Positions 46,160 through 53,569 of a stretch of 64,000 nt of DNA are shown here, one piece after another. The position numbers and the translations under genes are program-made. The notes beneath the pieces were generated by a model that worked only from the letters and a program-made list of their open reading frames with translations, was not told the origin of the DNA and made no database searches. This DNA is from an uncultured Eubacteriales bacterium (GTDB taxonomy: Bacteria > Bacillota > Clostridia > Lachnospirales > Lachnospiraceae), in contig OMWV01000016.1 of the NCBI GenBank assembly GCA_900314845.1, forward strand, positions 1-64,000, read 5' to 3'. Every line of letters starts with the position of its first letter. Position 1 is the first letter of the stretch.

Positions 46160-46693
46160 TCAAGGAAATGGCTCATTCGGCAGGATTATGGCGCAAGCGG
46201 TACAACATGTACTCTTTATTCTGTAGTATGATATATAAGATAATGTATAAGGAAAAGTCTGCTTTTCCTGAACAGGGGCCTTTGGCTCTATCTCTTTTCC
46301 ATCCGACAGGATAGAGATATCGAAAAATCTCGCGGAGCAGACAAGGGCAGGCTTCTTTTTGCTGCCGATGGCAGCGGCTGCCTTTTCCAAATAATCCTTA
46401 AACTCGTCTGTATCTTCTGAGATCTCGGATACATCCAGGCTCGCCCCATCGGGTATCCCAGCTTCCGGTCCTTAGCTGACAGTAATGGAATATGTCTTCC
46501 CGCCTTCCTTATCTTCTGCGGATGACTCCTGCTGCGATAAGGACAAATCCTGCTGCCCGACGGGGCCGGTCCCTGCAAAGACGCTCACTGTCATGCCCAG
46601 GCATAGCAGCGAGGCTGACAGAAACGTAAGCAGTCTCCTGATCACCCTCCCGCTGCCAAACCTTCCTTTTGTGTCTTTCCTTTTGTACTTCAT
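46160..46693 (-). pseudogene. Broken minor-pilin/adhesin-like surface protein gene
   Basis: The reading frame starts like the minor pilin (MKYKRKD, then FLSASLLCLGMTVSVFAG) with a near-identical leader and ribosome site. After 73 codons a TAA (46472-46474) interrupts KTYSITVS. In the same frame the coding sense resumes with GPEAGIPDGASLDVSEISED and ARFFDISILSDGKEIEPKAP, a module typical of Lachnospiraceae adhesins and echoed in the 1167-residue adhesin. After about 46270 the homology stops. It therefore has an in-frame nonsense mutation and a 3' deletion. It sits upstream of the sortase operon, where an adhesin operon may once have stood. Confidence 0.78.
46169..46200. repeat. Paired 12-mer direct repeat upstream of the sortase promoter
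   Basis: TGGCTCATTCGG (46169-46180) and TGGCGCAAGCGG (46189-46200) lie 20 bases apart, start to start, and begin 58 bases upstream of the -10 of the sortase promoter. A second pair with the same layout is at 46916-46948. Confidence 0.6.
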
Positions 46694-46859
46694 AGACTCT
46701 TTCCCTCTCCCATAAGGCACAGCCATCGATCCCCGCCAGACTCCCGGAGTCCTGGCATCATCTTTATGCATTCTTTGGAAAAATATTACAATACCGTCCT
46801 TATTGTGGACAATTTTGGTCGAACCAGCGTAAATTTTTCTATAATATCTGTATTATCAG

Positions 46860-46906
46860 ACAAAAAAATACCCTATAGCCAACCTAACATGTAATCGACT
46901 ATAGGG
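46860..46906 (-). terminator. Terminator after the two-component operon
   Basis: CCCTATAG and CTATAGGG form a perfect 8-base-pair stem with a 20-base loop, followed on the minus strand by TATTTTTTTG. It lies about 120 bases after the response regulator stop. Confidence 0.75.
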
Positions 46907-46915
46907 TCAAGGAAG

Positions 46916-46948
46916 TGGCGCATGCGGCAAAATAAATGGCGCAAGCGG
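46916..46948. repeat. Paired 12-mer direct repeat upstream of the broken pilin gene
   Basis: TGGCGCATGCGG (46916-46927) and TGGCGCAAGCGG (46937-46948) lie 21 bases apart, start to start. With the adjoining CAAGGAAGTGG they match the copy at 46160-46200 over about 40 bases. A GATAAT -10 candidate lies 59 bases downstream on the minus strand. Confidence 0.6.
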
Positions 46949-47024
46949 TCTGTTATTGTATTTTTTATTCTTCACCTGTTTTATTGATATTATTCCTCAA
47001 ATTCCCGGCTTTCGCAACGGCCCT

Positions 47025-47714
47025 TCAGACCTTAAATCGATAGCCCACGCCCCAGATGGTCTCTATGTACTGGGGTTTGGATGTGTTGAGCTCTATCTTC
47101 TCCCTGATCTTCTTTATGTGGACCGTGACGGTGGCGATGTCGCCTATGGAATCCATGTTCCAGATCCGGTTGAAGAGCTCTTCCTTTGTAAAGACGTGGT
47201 TGGGGTTCTCCGCCAGGAATGTGAGCAGGTCGAACTCCTTTGTGGTAAATGCTTTTTCTTCGCCGTTTACATAGACCCGGCGGGCGGTCTTGTCTATCTT
47301 AATCCCGCGGATCTCTATAATCTCATTGGCCTTGACCCCGCTTCCTACCAGTCTCTCGTAGCGGGCCAGGTGGGCCTTGACCCTGGCCACAAGCTCGCTG
47401 GGGCTGAAGGGCTTTGTCATATAGTCGTCGGCCCCCAGGCCCAGGCCGCGGATCTTGTCTATGTCTTCCTTCTTGGCCGAGACCATGATGATGGGGATGT
47501 CCTTCTTCTCGCGGACTTTCCGGCAGATCTCAAATCCGTCCACATTGGGCAGCATGAGGTCGAGTATGATGATATCCGGCTTGCCCTCAAGAGCAGCTTT
47601 CAGGCCCTTGTCGCCTGTATTTTCAATGGAAACGTCAAATCCGCTCAGCTCCAGATAGTCCTTTTCAAGTTCTGCGATTGCCTCTTCATCTTCTACGATT
47701 AAAACATTACTCAT
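47025..47714 (-). CDS. OmpR/PhoB-family response regulator
   Basis: This 229-residue DNA-binding regulator is paired with the histidine kinase just upstream. The receiver domain has VLIVEDEEAIAELE, the phosphoacceptor aspartate in PDIIILDLMLPNVDGFE near residue 51 and the KPFSPSELVARV switch region. A C-terminal winged-helix domain (residues about 130-229) has KEFDLLTFLAENPNHVFTKEE and TVTVHIKKIREKIE. GGAAGGTGA precedes the ATG at 47714, 4 bases after the kinase stop. Targets are unknown; dacA in the same operon and the adjacent pilus locus are candidates. Confidence 0.94.
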   Translation of the reverse strand: MSNVLIVEDEEAIAELEKDYLELSGFDVSIENTGDKGLKAALEGKPDIIILDLMLPNVDGFEICRKVREKKDIPIIMVSAKKEDIDKIRGLGLGADDYMTKPFSPSELVARVKAHLARYERLVGSGVKANEIIEIRGIKIDKTARRVYVNGEEKAFTTKEFDLLTFLAENPNHVFTKEELFNRIWNMDSIGDIATVTVHIKKIREKIELNTSKPQYIETIWGVGYRFKV

Positions 47715-47718
47715 GTTA

Positions 47719-49209
47719 TCACCTTCCTGACTCACTGCCTGCTGTATTTTCCTTATATTTTCTCAGGACAAAACACATGGTCGTCCCGACGCCTTCCGTG
47801 CTCTGGGCCCATATCTTGCCCCCGTGCTCCTCTATGATCTTCCTGGCTATGGAAAGTCCCAGCCCGCTTCCTCCCTTTGTGGAATTGCGGGAAGCATCTG
47901 TCCGGTAGAGCCTGTCAAATATCAGGGGCACTTCCTTTCTGGCGATTCCCCTGCCGTTGTCCTCTATCTCTACCTTGACGAACTCGGCTTCCTCCATGAC
48001 TCTTATGCTGATCTGGAGGGGCCTGCCGGGATAGGCATATTTTATGGAATTCCCTACGATATTATTGATGACCCGCTTGAGCTGCTCCGGATCGGCTATG
48101 ACCACCGTGCTCTTGTCCAGGTAATTGAAATATCCGAACTCGACGCCCTGGGCCTCCAGATCCAGGCTGATCTCATCGGCGCAGTCCTGAAAATAATCGC
48201 TGATATTGAGCTTGACAAAGGAGTAGGATACCGAGTGGCTGTCCAGCTTTGCGTAGAGAAAAAGTTCCTCTATGAGCTGATTCATATCATTTACCTTATT
48301 GTAAATGGTCTTGAAATACTTCTCCCTCTTCTGGGGCGTGTCGGCAACTCCGTCCATCAGACCTTCCACATAGCCTTTTATGGAGGTCATGGGGGTCTTG
48401 AGATCATGGGAAATGTTGCTGATCAGCTCTTTGCTGTCTTTTTCATACTGAATATTCTGCTCGATCTGCCCCTTGAGTTTTATCCTCATGGCTTCGAAGG
48501 CGTTGCTCAGCTCCCCGATTTCATCATCGCTCTCCGCCGTCACGGAGACATTGAGGTTGCCCGCCGTTATGGTCTCGGCCGCGTTCTTCAGCTTGCCGAT
48601 GGGACGGATGATCCCCCGGTAAAGCCAGACCATGAGAAGGGCGCTGACGACAAAGAGGATAAACACGGTACCCAGAGCTATATTTATGAGCGCCTGCTGG
48701 CTCTGGGGCGCGATCTGGTCCACATTCGTATAAATAAATGCTTCTCCTTCTTTTCCATCGGAAAACCGGAAGCTCATCATCTGCACATGGTAAGGGTGCT
48801 CATCCATGACATAGATGCTTCCTGTCCCTCCCTTGCGGTCGAAGCTGGTCTCGTAGCGGCTTTCCTTCGGCAGGCTGGAATAAATGATCTCTCCCTCTTT
48901 GCGCACGATAAGACAGGAGTAATACTTTTTCAGATTGCTGTCTATCTCATCAAGATACTCCTTGTCCGCCAGCTGGTCGGGATCCTCCTCTGCCGTCTTC
49001 TTCAGCTGCCTGTTGGCCGTGGATGCCACATGACTCATCATCTGCAGGGGATCTGTCAGCATCTGATAGCTGTATTCGTCTATATCGTACTTCTTCCTGA
49101 GCGAGTTCATGCTGTAGCTGATAAAGCCGAATACCATGGCCAGGATAAGAAAGACCGGTACGACAAATGAAAAAATATAAGAAATCTTTATCCGGGTTGA
49201 GAGTTTCAT
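47719..49209 (-). CDS. Membrane sensor histidine kinase
   Basis: This 496-residue kinase has two membrane helices (residues about 10-33 and 170-195) enclosing an extracytoplasmic sensor of about 130 residues. A HAMP domain follows (GIIRPIGKLKNAAETITAGN), then the HisKA domain with its phosphorylated histidine in NISHDLKTPMTSIKGYVEG near 268. The HATPase domain has VGNSIKYAYPGRP, EDNGRGIARKEVP and GGSGLGLSIARKI. It lies 12 bases after dacA and 4 bases before the regulator. The signal is unknown; its operon partner suggests cell-wall state. Confidence 0.94.
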   Translation of the reverse strand: MKLSTRIKISYIFSFVVPVFLILAMVFGFISYSMNSLRKKYDIDEYSYQMLTDPLQMMSHVASTANRQLKKTAEEDPDQLADKEYLDEIDSNLKKYYSCLIVRKEGEIIYSSLPKESRYETSFDRKGGTGSIYVMDEHPYHVQMMSFRFSDGKEGEAFIYTNVDQIAPQSQQALINIALGTVFILFVVSALLMVWLYRGIIRPIGKLKNAAETITAGNLNVSVTAESDDEIGELSNAFEAMRIKLKGQIEQNIQYEKDSKELISNISHDLKTPMTSIKGYVEGLMDGVADTPQKREKYFKTIYNKVNDMNQLIEELFLYAKLDSHSVSYSFVKLNISDYFQDCADEISLDLEAQGVEFGYFNYLDKSTVVIADPEQLKRVINNIVGNSIKYAYPGRPLQISIRVMEEAEFVKVEIEDNGRGIARKEVPLIFDRLYRTDASRNSTKGGSGLGLSIARKIIEEHGGKIWAQSTEGVGTTMCFVLRKYKENTAGSESGR

Positions 49210-49221
49210 GAAAATCTCCGA

Positions 49222-50532
49222 TCACTTATAATTATTCCTGATAAACTTTATGATCTTTCTCGAGTCGCTCCACCTGCCGGCGTCGCTGCTGTTCCCGAGG
49301 ACCGTAAATATATAGGTCACTCCTTTGTACCTGTAAACGCCGCAGAAACACTTGCCCGCCTGCCCGGTCGTTCCGGTCTTGCCGCCCTGAAAGCCATTTA
49401 TGGAGCCAAGCAGGGCATCCGTGCTGTAAAATGTATAGCTGGTTCTGGGCTTTCCCACCGTCCGGAAGGAATAACGTTTTTTCTTTATGATATCGCGGTA
49501 TGTCTTATGGCGGATACATTCTCTCTGTATGAGGGCCAGGTCATAGGCCGATGAGTAGTGATTTTTGTTGTCCAGGCCGTGGGGATTCACAAAATGCGTA
49601 TTCTTGCAGCCCAGTTTCCTGACTCTCTTATTCATCTTGTCCGCGAAATTCTCTATCGTGCCCGCATTGTATTCAGCCAGGGCGGAAGCCGCGTCATTGG
49701 ACGAGTGGATCAGCATGACATTCAGAAGATCCCTGACCTTGAACTTTGTCCCGGCTTTTGCTCCCAGACAGCCCCATCCGGTCGCCGCTGCCCTCTTCGA
49801 TATCTTTGTGTTCCCGGAAAGCTTCCCTCTTTCTATGGTCAGAAGAGCCGTGACCATCTTCGTTGTGCTGGCATTGGCCAGCCTCTTGTTCCTTCTCTTG
49901 CTGTAGATGACGTATTTATCAGAAGAGCGGATGATGACCGCGCTCCTGGAACCAAGCTTCAGTTTAGGCTTAACCGGCCGCGAGCTTGTGATCGTGACCG
50001 TTTTTGATTTATAGGCCGCATAGGACCCGGATGCCGGAATATAGAGAGACCACTTTGAGCTTCTCGTCTTCTTCCAATCGGACGGATATGTGATCTTCAG
50101 CCGCCCGCTGCTGCCCTTCTTCAGCTTATAGGACTTTACGGTCTTCCATTTCTTGTTCGCCTTGTCATAAATCCTGAGCCTGACCCTGCAGTTCCTGACC
50201 GGGGATATCTTTATGACGTCCCGGATCACTGCTTTTGAGGAAACAGCTTTGCTGATCTTCCTGTTCAGGCCTGTGACCGTGACTTTCCGGGCAGCCTTTT
50301 TGCCCTCATCCCCCGCAGACGTCTGCTCCGTCTGCTTTGTCTGACTTTCTGTCTCTGTTTCAGTCTGCTCCGTCTGACTTTCTTTTTCCGTCTCCGTTTC
50401 AGTCTGCTCCGTCTGACCTTCTGTCTCTGTCTCCTGCTCCTGGCCGGGCACTTCCTGAGCCCAGGCGGGCGAACCTGTCATAAGGGCCGCGCACAGGACA
50501 AGGACCGCAGCCGCTGTTCCCTTCTTTTTCAT
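49222..50532 (-). CDS. dacA: D-alanyl-D-alanine carboxypeptidase (S11 penicillin-binding protein)
   Basis: This exported enzyme trims the terminal D-alanine from peptidoglycan stem peptides. The 436-residue protein has a signal peptide ending near PAWAQE, a Glu/Thr/Gln-rich low-complexity segment (about 28-75) and an extra beta-rich domain (about 80-195) with many Lys and Arg. The S11 catalytic domain has the active serine in ASTTKMVTAL near 221, SSNDAASAL near 275 and KTGTTGQAGKC near 392. No C-terminal membrane anchor is evident. The ATG at 50532 follows GAGAGGTG. It heads an operon with the histidine kinase and regulator. Confidence 0.92.
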   Translation of the reverse strand: MKKKGTAAAVLVLCAALMTGSPAWAQEVPGQEQETETEGQTEQTETETEKESQTEQTETETESQTKQTEQTSAGDEGKKAARKVTVTGLNRKISKAVSSKAVIRDVIKISPVRNCRVRLRIYDKANKKWKTVKSYKLKKGSSGRLKITYPSDWKKTRSSKWSLYIPASGSYAAYKSKTVTITSSRPVKPKLKLGSRSAVIIRSSDKYVIYSKRRNKRLANASTTKMVTALLTIERGKLSGNTKISKRAAATGWGCLGAKAGTKFKVRDLLNVMLIHSSNDAASALAEYNAGTIENFADKMNKRVRKLGCKNTHFVNPHGLDNKNHYSSAYDLALIQRECIRHKTYRDIIKKKRYSFRTVGKPRTSYTFYSTDALLGSINGFQGGKTGTTGQAGKCFCGVYRYKGVTYIFTVLGNSSDAGRWSDSRKIIKFIRNNYK

Positions 50533-50561
50533 AATAAACGCACCTCTCTCTGTAATATAAA

Positions 50562-50590
50562 AGTTTATCACCAAAATCAGGTTTTGCCAA
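50562..50590 (-). promoter_or_regulatory. Promoter of the dacA-kinase-regulator operon
   Basis: TTGGCA, 17 bases and TAAACT on the minus strand, with TGA directly before the -10 as an extended element. The leader is about 25 bases. Confidence 0.55.
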
Positions 50591-50619
50591 CAAGAAAGGG
50601 CGGCAGGACAGTTTATAGT

Positions 50620-50656
50620 AAAAAATAAGCCGCCCCATCTGATAAAATGGAGCGGC
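50620..50656 (-). terminator. Terminator after metK
   Basis: GCCGCTCCAT and ATGGGGCGGC pair around an 8-base loop with one G-U pair, followed by TTATTTTTT on the minus strand. It lies 20 bases after the metK stop. Confidence 0.88.
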
Positions 50657-50676
50657 CTTTTATAGCCTGTAATCTA

Positions 50677-51867
50677 TTATGCCAGATACTTCCTGAGTGC
50701 CTCGGCCTTATCTGTCTTCTCCCATGTGAAGTCCTCGTCGTTCCTGCCGAAATGGCCGTAATTGGAGGTCTTCCTGTAGACCGGTCTTCTAAGGTCAAGC
50801 ATCTTGATGATGCCTGCCGGACGCAGGTCAAAGTTCTCTCTGATGATCTCTGTGATCTTTGTGTCGGAAAGCTTGCCGGTGCCGAATGTGTCTACGGAGA
50901 TGGATGTGGGATTGGCTACGCCGATTGCGTAGGAAACCTGGATCTCGCACTTGTCAGCAAGGCCGGCTGCAACGATGTTCTTAGCTACATAGCGGGCTGC
51001 GTAGCAGGCGCTTCTGTCTACCTTTGTGCAGTCCTTGCCTGAGAAAGCGCCGCCGCCGTGCTTAGCGTAACCGCCATAGGTATCAACAACGATCTTGCGG
51101 CCTGTAAGTCCGCTGTCGCCGTGGGGGCCTCCGATAACGAAACGGCCGGTCGGGTTGATGAAATACTTTGTATTCTCATCGACAAGCTCTGCGGGAAGCA
51201 CAGCGTCAAATACATACTTCTTGATGTCCTCGTGGATCTGCTCCTGAGTAACATCGGGGTCGTGCTGGGTAGAAAGAACGACAGCATCTATGCGGACCGG
51301 CTTGCCGTTGTCATCATACTCAACAGTGACCTGGGTCTTGCCGTCGGGTCTGAGATAGCCAAGCGTGCCGTCCTTCCTTACCTGAGTAAGTCTCATGGAG
51401 AGCTTGTGAGCAAGCGCGATGGCATAAGGCATATATTCCTCTGTCTCATTGGAAGCGTAGCCGAACATCATACCCTGATCGCCTGCTCCGATAGCTGAGA
51501 GCTGCTCGTCTGTCATCTTGTCCTCTCTCGCCTCGAGAGCCTTGTCAACTCCCATGGCAATATCGGGTGACTGATGATCGAGCACAACCATGACCGCACA
51601 GGTGTCGGCGTCAAAACCGTAGGCAGCGTCTGTATAGCCTACGTCTCTGATAACCCCTCTTACGATGCTCTGGATATCGACGTTTGCCTTGCTGGTGATC
51701 TCACCCATGACAAGGATCATACCTGTCGTAGCGCAAACCTCGCAGGCGCTTCTTGTCATCGGATCCTGCTCTACCATCGCATCGAGAATAGCATCCGCGA
51801 TCTGGTCGCATAATTTATCCGGATGTCCCTCTGTAACGGACTCGGACGTAAATAAATGTCTCTCCAT
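50677..51867 (-). CDS. metK: S-adenosylmethionine synthetase
   Basis: MetK makes S-adenosylmethionine from ATP and methionine. The 396-residue protein is of normal length and carries [19 protein letters not shown] at the N-terminus, the [12 protein letters not shown] signature near residue 115, [17 protein letters not shown] near 230 and [17 protein letters not shown] near 260. It is a single-gene unit with its own promoter and terminator. No SAM-box or S-box riboswitch fold is apparent in the 75 bases of leader. Confidence 0.97.
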   Translation of the reverse strand: MERHLFTSESVTEGHPDKLCDQIADAILDAMVEQDPMTRSACEVCATTGMILVMGEITSKANVDIQSIVRGVIRDVGYTDAAYGFDADTCAVMVVLDHQSPDIAMGVDKALEAREDKMTDEQLSAIGAGDQGMMFGYASNETEEYMPYAIALAHKLSMRLTQVRKDGTLGYLRPDGKTQVTVEYDDNGKPVRIDAVVLSTQHDPDVTQEQIHEDIKKYVFDAVLPAELVDENTKYFINPTGRFVIGGPHGDSGLTGRKIVVDTYGGYAKHGGGAFSGKDCTKVDRSACYAARYVAKNIVAAGLADKCEIQVSYAIGVANPTSISVDTFGTGKLSDTKITEIIRENFDLRPAGIIKMLDLRRPVYRKTSNYGHFGRNDEDFTWEKTDKAEALRKYLA

Positions 51868-51939
51868 AACTTCCTCCTCAAAGCTCTAAAAATAAAATAA
51901 AATTCCCAAAAAGAGAAAATAAACTCCTATACCTTACCT

Positions 51940-51967
51940 ATTATACTGAAATATTTTTTTTTGCAAA
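51940..51967 (-). promoter_or_regulatory. Promoter of metK
   Basis: A perfect TATAAT (51940-51945) is preceded on the minus strand by TTTGCA with 16 bases between, inside an A-rich tract that could act as an UP-like element. The leader is about 65 bases and AT-rich. Confidence 0.6.
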
Positions 51968-52008
51968 TATACAGAATGGCCCGTCTGTACCCAAAATGGC
52001 ATTTTTTA

Positions 52009-52033
52009 AGGGACAGGCCAATGACCTGTCCCT
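52009..52033 (-). other. Stem-loop after murA, atypical terminator
   Basis: AGGGACAGG pairs perfectly with CCTGTCCCT around a 7-base loop about 55 bases after the murA stop. The minus strand continues TAAAAAATG rather than a T run, so it may be a weak or factor-dependent end. Confidence 0.5.
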
Positions 52034-52085
52034 CCTGATATTTTCTTATGATAAATTCTTCCGGGAAGATTCCCGCTCTTTATGA

Positions 52086-53405
52086 TCAGCCGACCAGCTC
52101 CAGCCGGCGCATCTCATGCTCCTGATCCTCGTGGCTGGCGATCTCGCGTTCCTCTATGATGCCGCCCAGGGATCTGAGCTTCTCAGCGAAATTCTCATAG
52201 CCCCTCTTGATATACTTGATATCTTCCACACAGGTACAGCCTTCAGCGGACAGACCCGCTATAACAAGGGCAGCGCCCGCGCGCAGATCCGGCGCCTTCA
52301 CGATAGCTCCCGTCAGCTTGTCAACGCCCTGGATAAAGGCGGTCGTGCCTTCCACGGTAATGTTGGCGCCCATCTTCACAAGCTCGCCAGTATACTGGAA
52401 ACGGCTCTCGAATATCTTCTCCGTCACCAGGGAATTGCCGGAGGCAAGTGCCAGACAGACAACAAACTGAGACTGCATATCTGTCGGGAAGCCCGGGTGA
52501 GGCATGGTCTTTATCGTCGTAGAGCCAAGACGCTTGGGAACAACAACCCGGATGGCGTCGTCTGTCTCCTCTATCTGGGCTCCCATATCCAGAAGCTTTG
52601 CTGTGATAGCCTCCAGGTGCTGAGGGATCACGTGAGTGATCGTCACATCGCCCATGGTAGCTGCTGCCGCGCACATGAAAGTGCCGGCCTCTATCTGATC
52701 CGGTATGATCTCGTGATCAGCCGCCTTGAACTTCTTCACTCCGTTTATACGGATCCTTCCGGTCCCGGCGCCCCTTATGTCAGCTCCCATCTGGTTGAGG
52801 AACTGGGCAACGTCAACGACATGAGGCTCCTTGGCCGCGTTCTCTATGATCGTCTTGCCCTCAGCCATGGATGCCGCCAGCATGATATTAATGGTAGCTC
52901 CCACACTGACAACGTCCAGATAGATCGTCTTGCCGACAAGCTTATCTGCCCTGGCGTATATCATGCCCTTATCTATCTTAATGTCAGCTCCCAGAGCCTT
53001 GAAGCCCTTCTGATGCTGATCGATGGGACGGGCTCCTATATTGCAGCCGCCCGGCAGAGCCACAGCGGCCTCCTTGTACTTGCCCAGGAGGGCGCCTATC
53101 AGATAATAGGAAGCCCTGATCTGGCGGATATATTCATTGTCAACTTCAAGATTGCGGATACCGCGCCCGTTTATCATGACAATATGCCTGTCATTCGGGT
53201 TCGGATAGACGATCTGTGCGCCGATGGACTTTATCGCGTTTATAAATACATTTATATCATTGACATCCGGCAGATTCCTGATCGTAACTGTCTCGTCACA
53301 CATAATAGCAGCTGCAAGGATACCAAGAGCCGAGTTCTTCGCTCCCCCGATCTCAACGCTGCCAACCAGCGGGTTTCCTCCCTTTATAAAATATTGATGT
53401 TCCAT
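52086..53405 (-). CDS. murA: UDP-N-acetylglucosamine 1-carboxyvinyltransferase
   Basis: MurA makes the first committed precursor of peptidoglycan and is the fosfomycin target. The 439-residue protein begins MEHQYFIKGGNPLVGSVEIG and has the conserved GGAKNSAL near residue 20. The active-site cysteine loop LPGGCNIGARPIDQH lies near 115, so the fosfomycin-reactive cysteine is retained, and PGFPTDMQSQF lies near 325. I start at 53405, after AAAGGGG, rather than at the longer frame. It has its own promoter and a leader with two stem-loops. Confidence 0.95.
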   Translation of the reverse strand: MEHQYFIKGGNPLVGSVEIGGAKNSALGILAAAIMCDETVTIRNLPDVNDINVFINAIKSIGAQIVYPNPNDRHIVMINGRGIRNLEVDNEYIRQIRASYYLIGALLGKYKEAAVALPGGCNIGARPIDQHQKGFKALGADIKIDKGMIYARADKLVGKTIYLDVVSVGATINIMLAASMAEGKTIIENAAKEPHVVDVAQFLNQMGADIRGAGTGRIRINGVKKFKAADHEIIPDQIEAGTFMCAAAATMGDVTITHVIPQHLEAITAKLLDMGAQIEETDDAIRVVVPKRLGSTTIKTMPHPGFPTDMQSQFVVCLALASGNSLVTEKIFESRFQYTGELVKMGANITVEGTTAFIQGVDKLTGAIVKAPDLRAGAALVIAGLSAEGCTCVEDIKYIKRGYENFAEKLRSLGGIIEEREIASHEDQEHEMRRLELVG

Positions 53406-53502
53406 AATACCCCTTTGAGGGCTGCGGCGCAGTACATAAAAAAGCTGCCGCAGCGGTCTTTCTTTTCTCAGACTGCCCATTTTTTACCCTCAGGCAGTCT
53501 AA
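53406..53502 (-). promoter_or_regulatory. Structured leader of murA
   Basis: The leader of about 95 bases begins with an AGACTGCC/GGCAGTCT stem (53470-53500) right at the expected start of transcription. Downstream, GCTGCGGC (53454-53447) can pair either with GCCGCAGC (53428-53421), just ahead of the ribosome site, or within GCTGCGGCAGC followed by six T. These pairings exclude each other, a layout seen in attenuators. Confidence 0.45.
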
Positions 53503-53506
53503 ACAG

Positions 53507-53534
53507 ATTATATCATAAACTACCTGTTTGTAAA
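53507..53534 (-). promoter_or_regulatory. Promoter of murA
   Basis: TTTACA, 16 bases and a perfect TATAAT on the minus strand, with TGA joining the -10 as an extended element. Confidence 0.75.
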
Positions 53535-53569
53535 TCGCTTTTTGCTTTTTCAGAAATCAGCGCCAATTA

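Noticed and set aside
46160..46948. Insertion sequence or integron bounded by the roughly 40-base direct repeats
   Set aside because: No transposase, no terminal inverted repeats and no short target duplications; promoter-element interpretation fits better.
51868..51939. Possible SAM riboswitch in the metK leader
   Set aside because: The leader is short and AT-rich and lacks the conserved stems of S-box elements.
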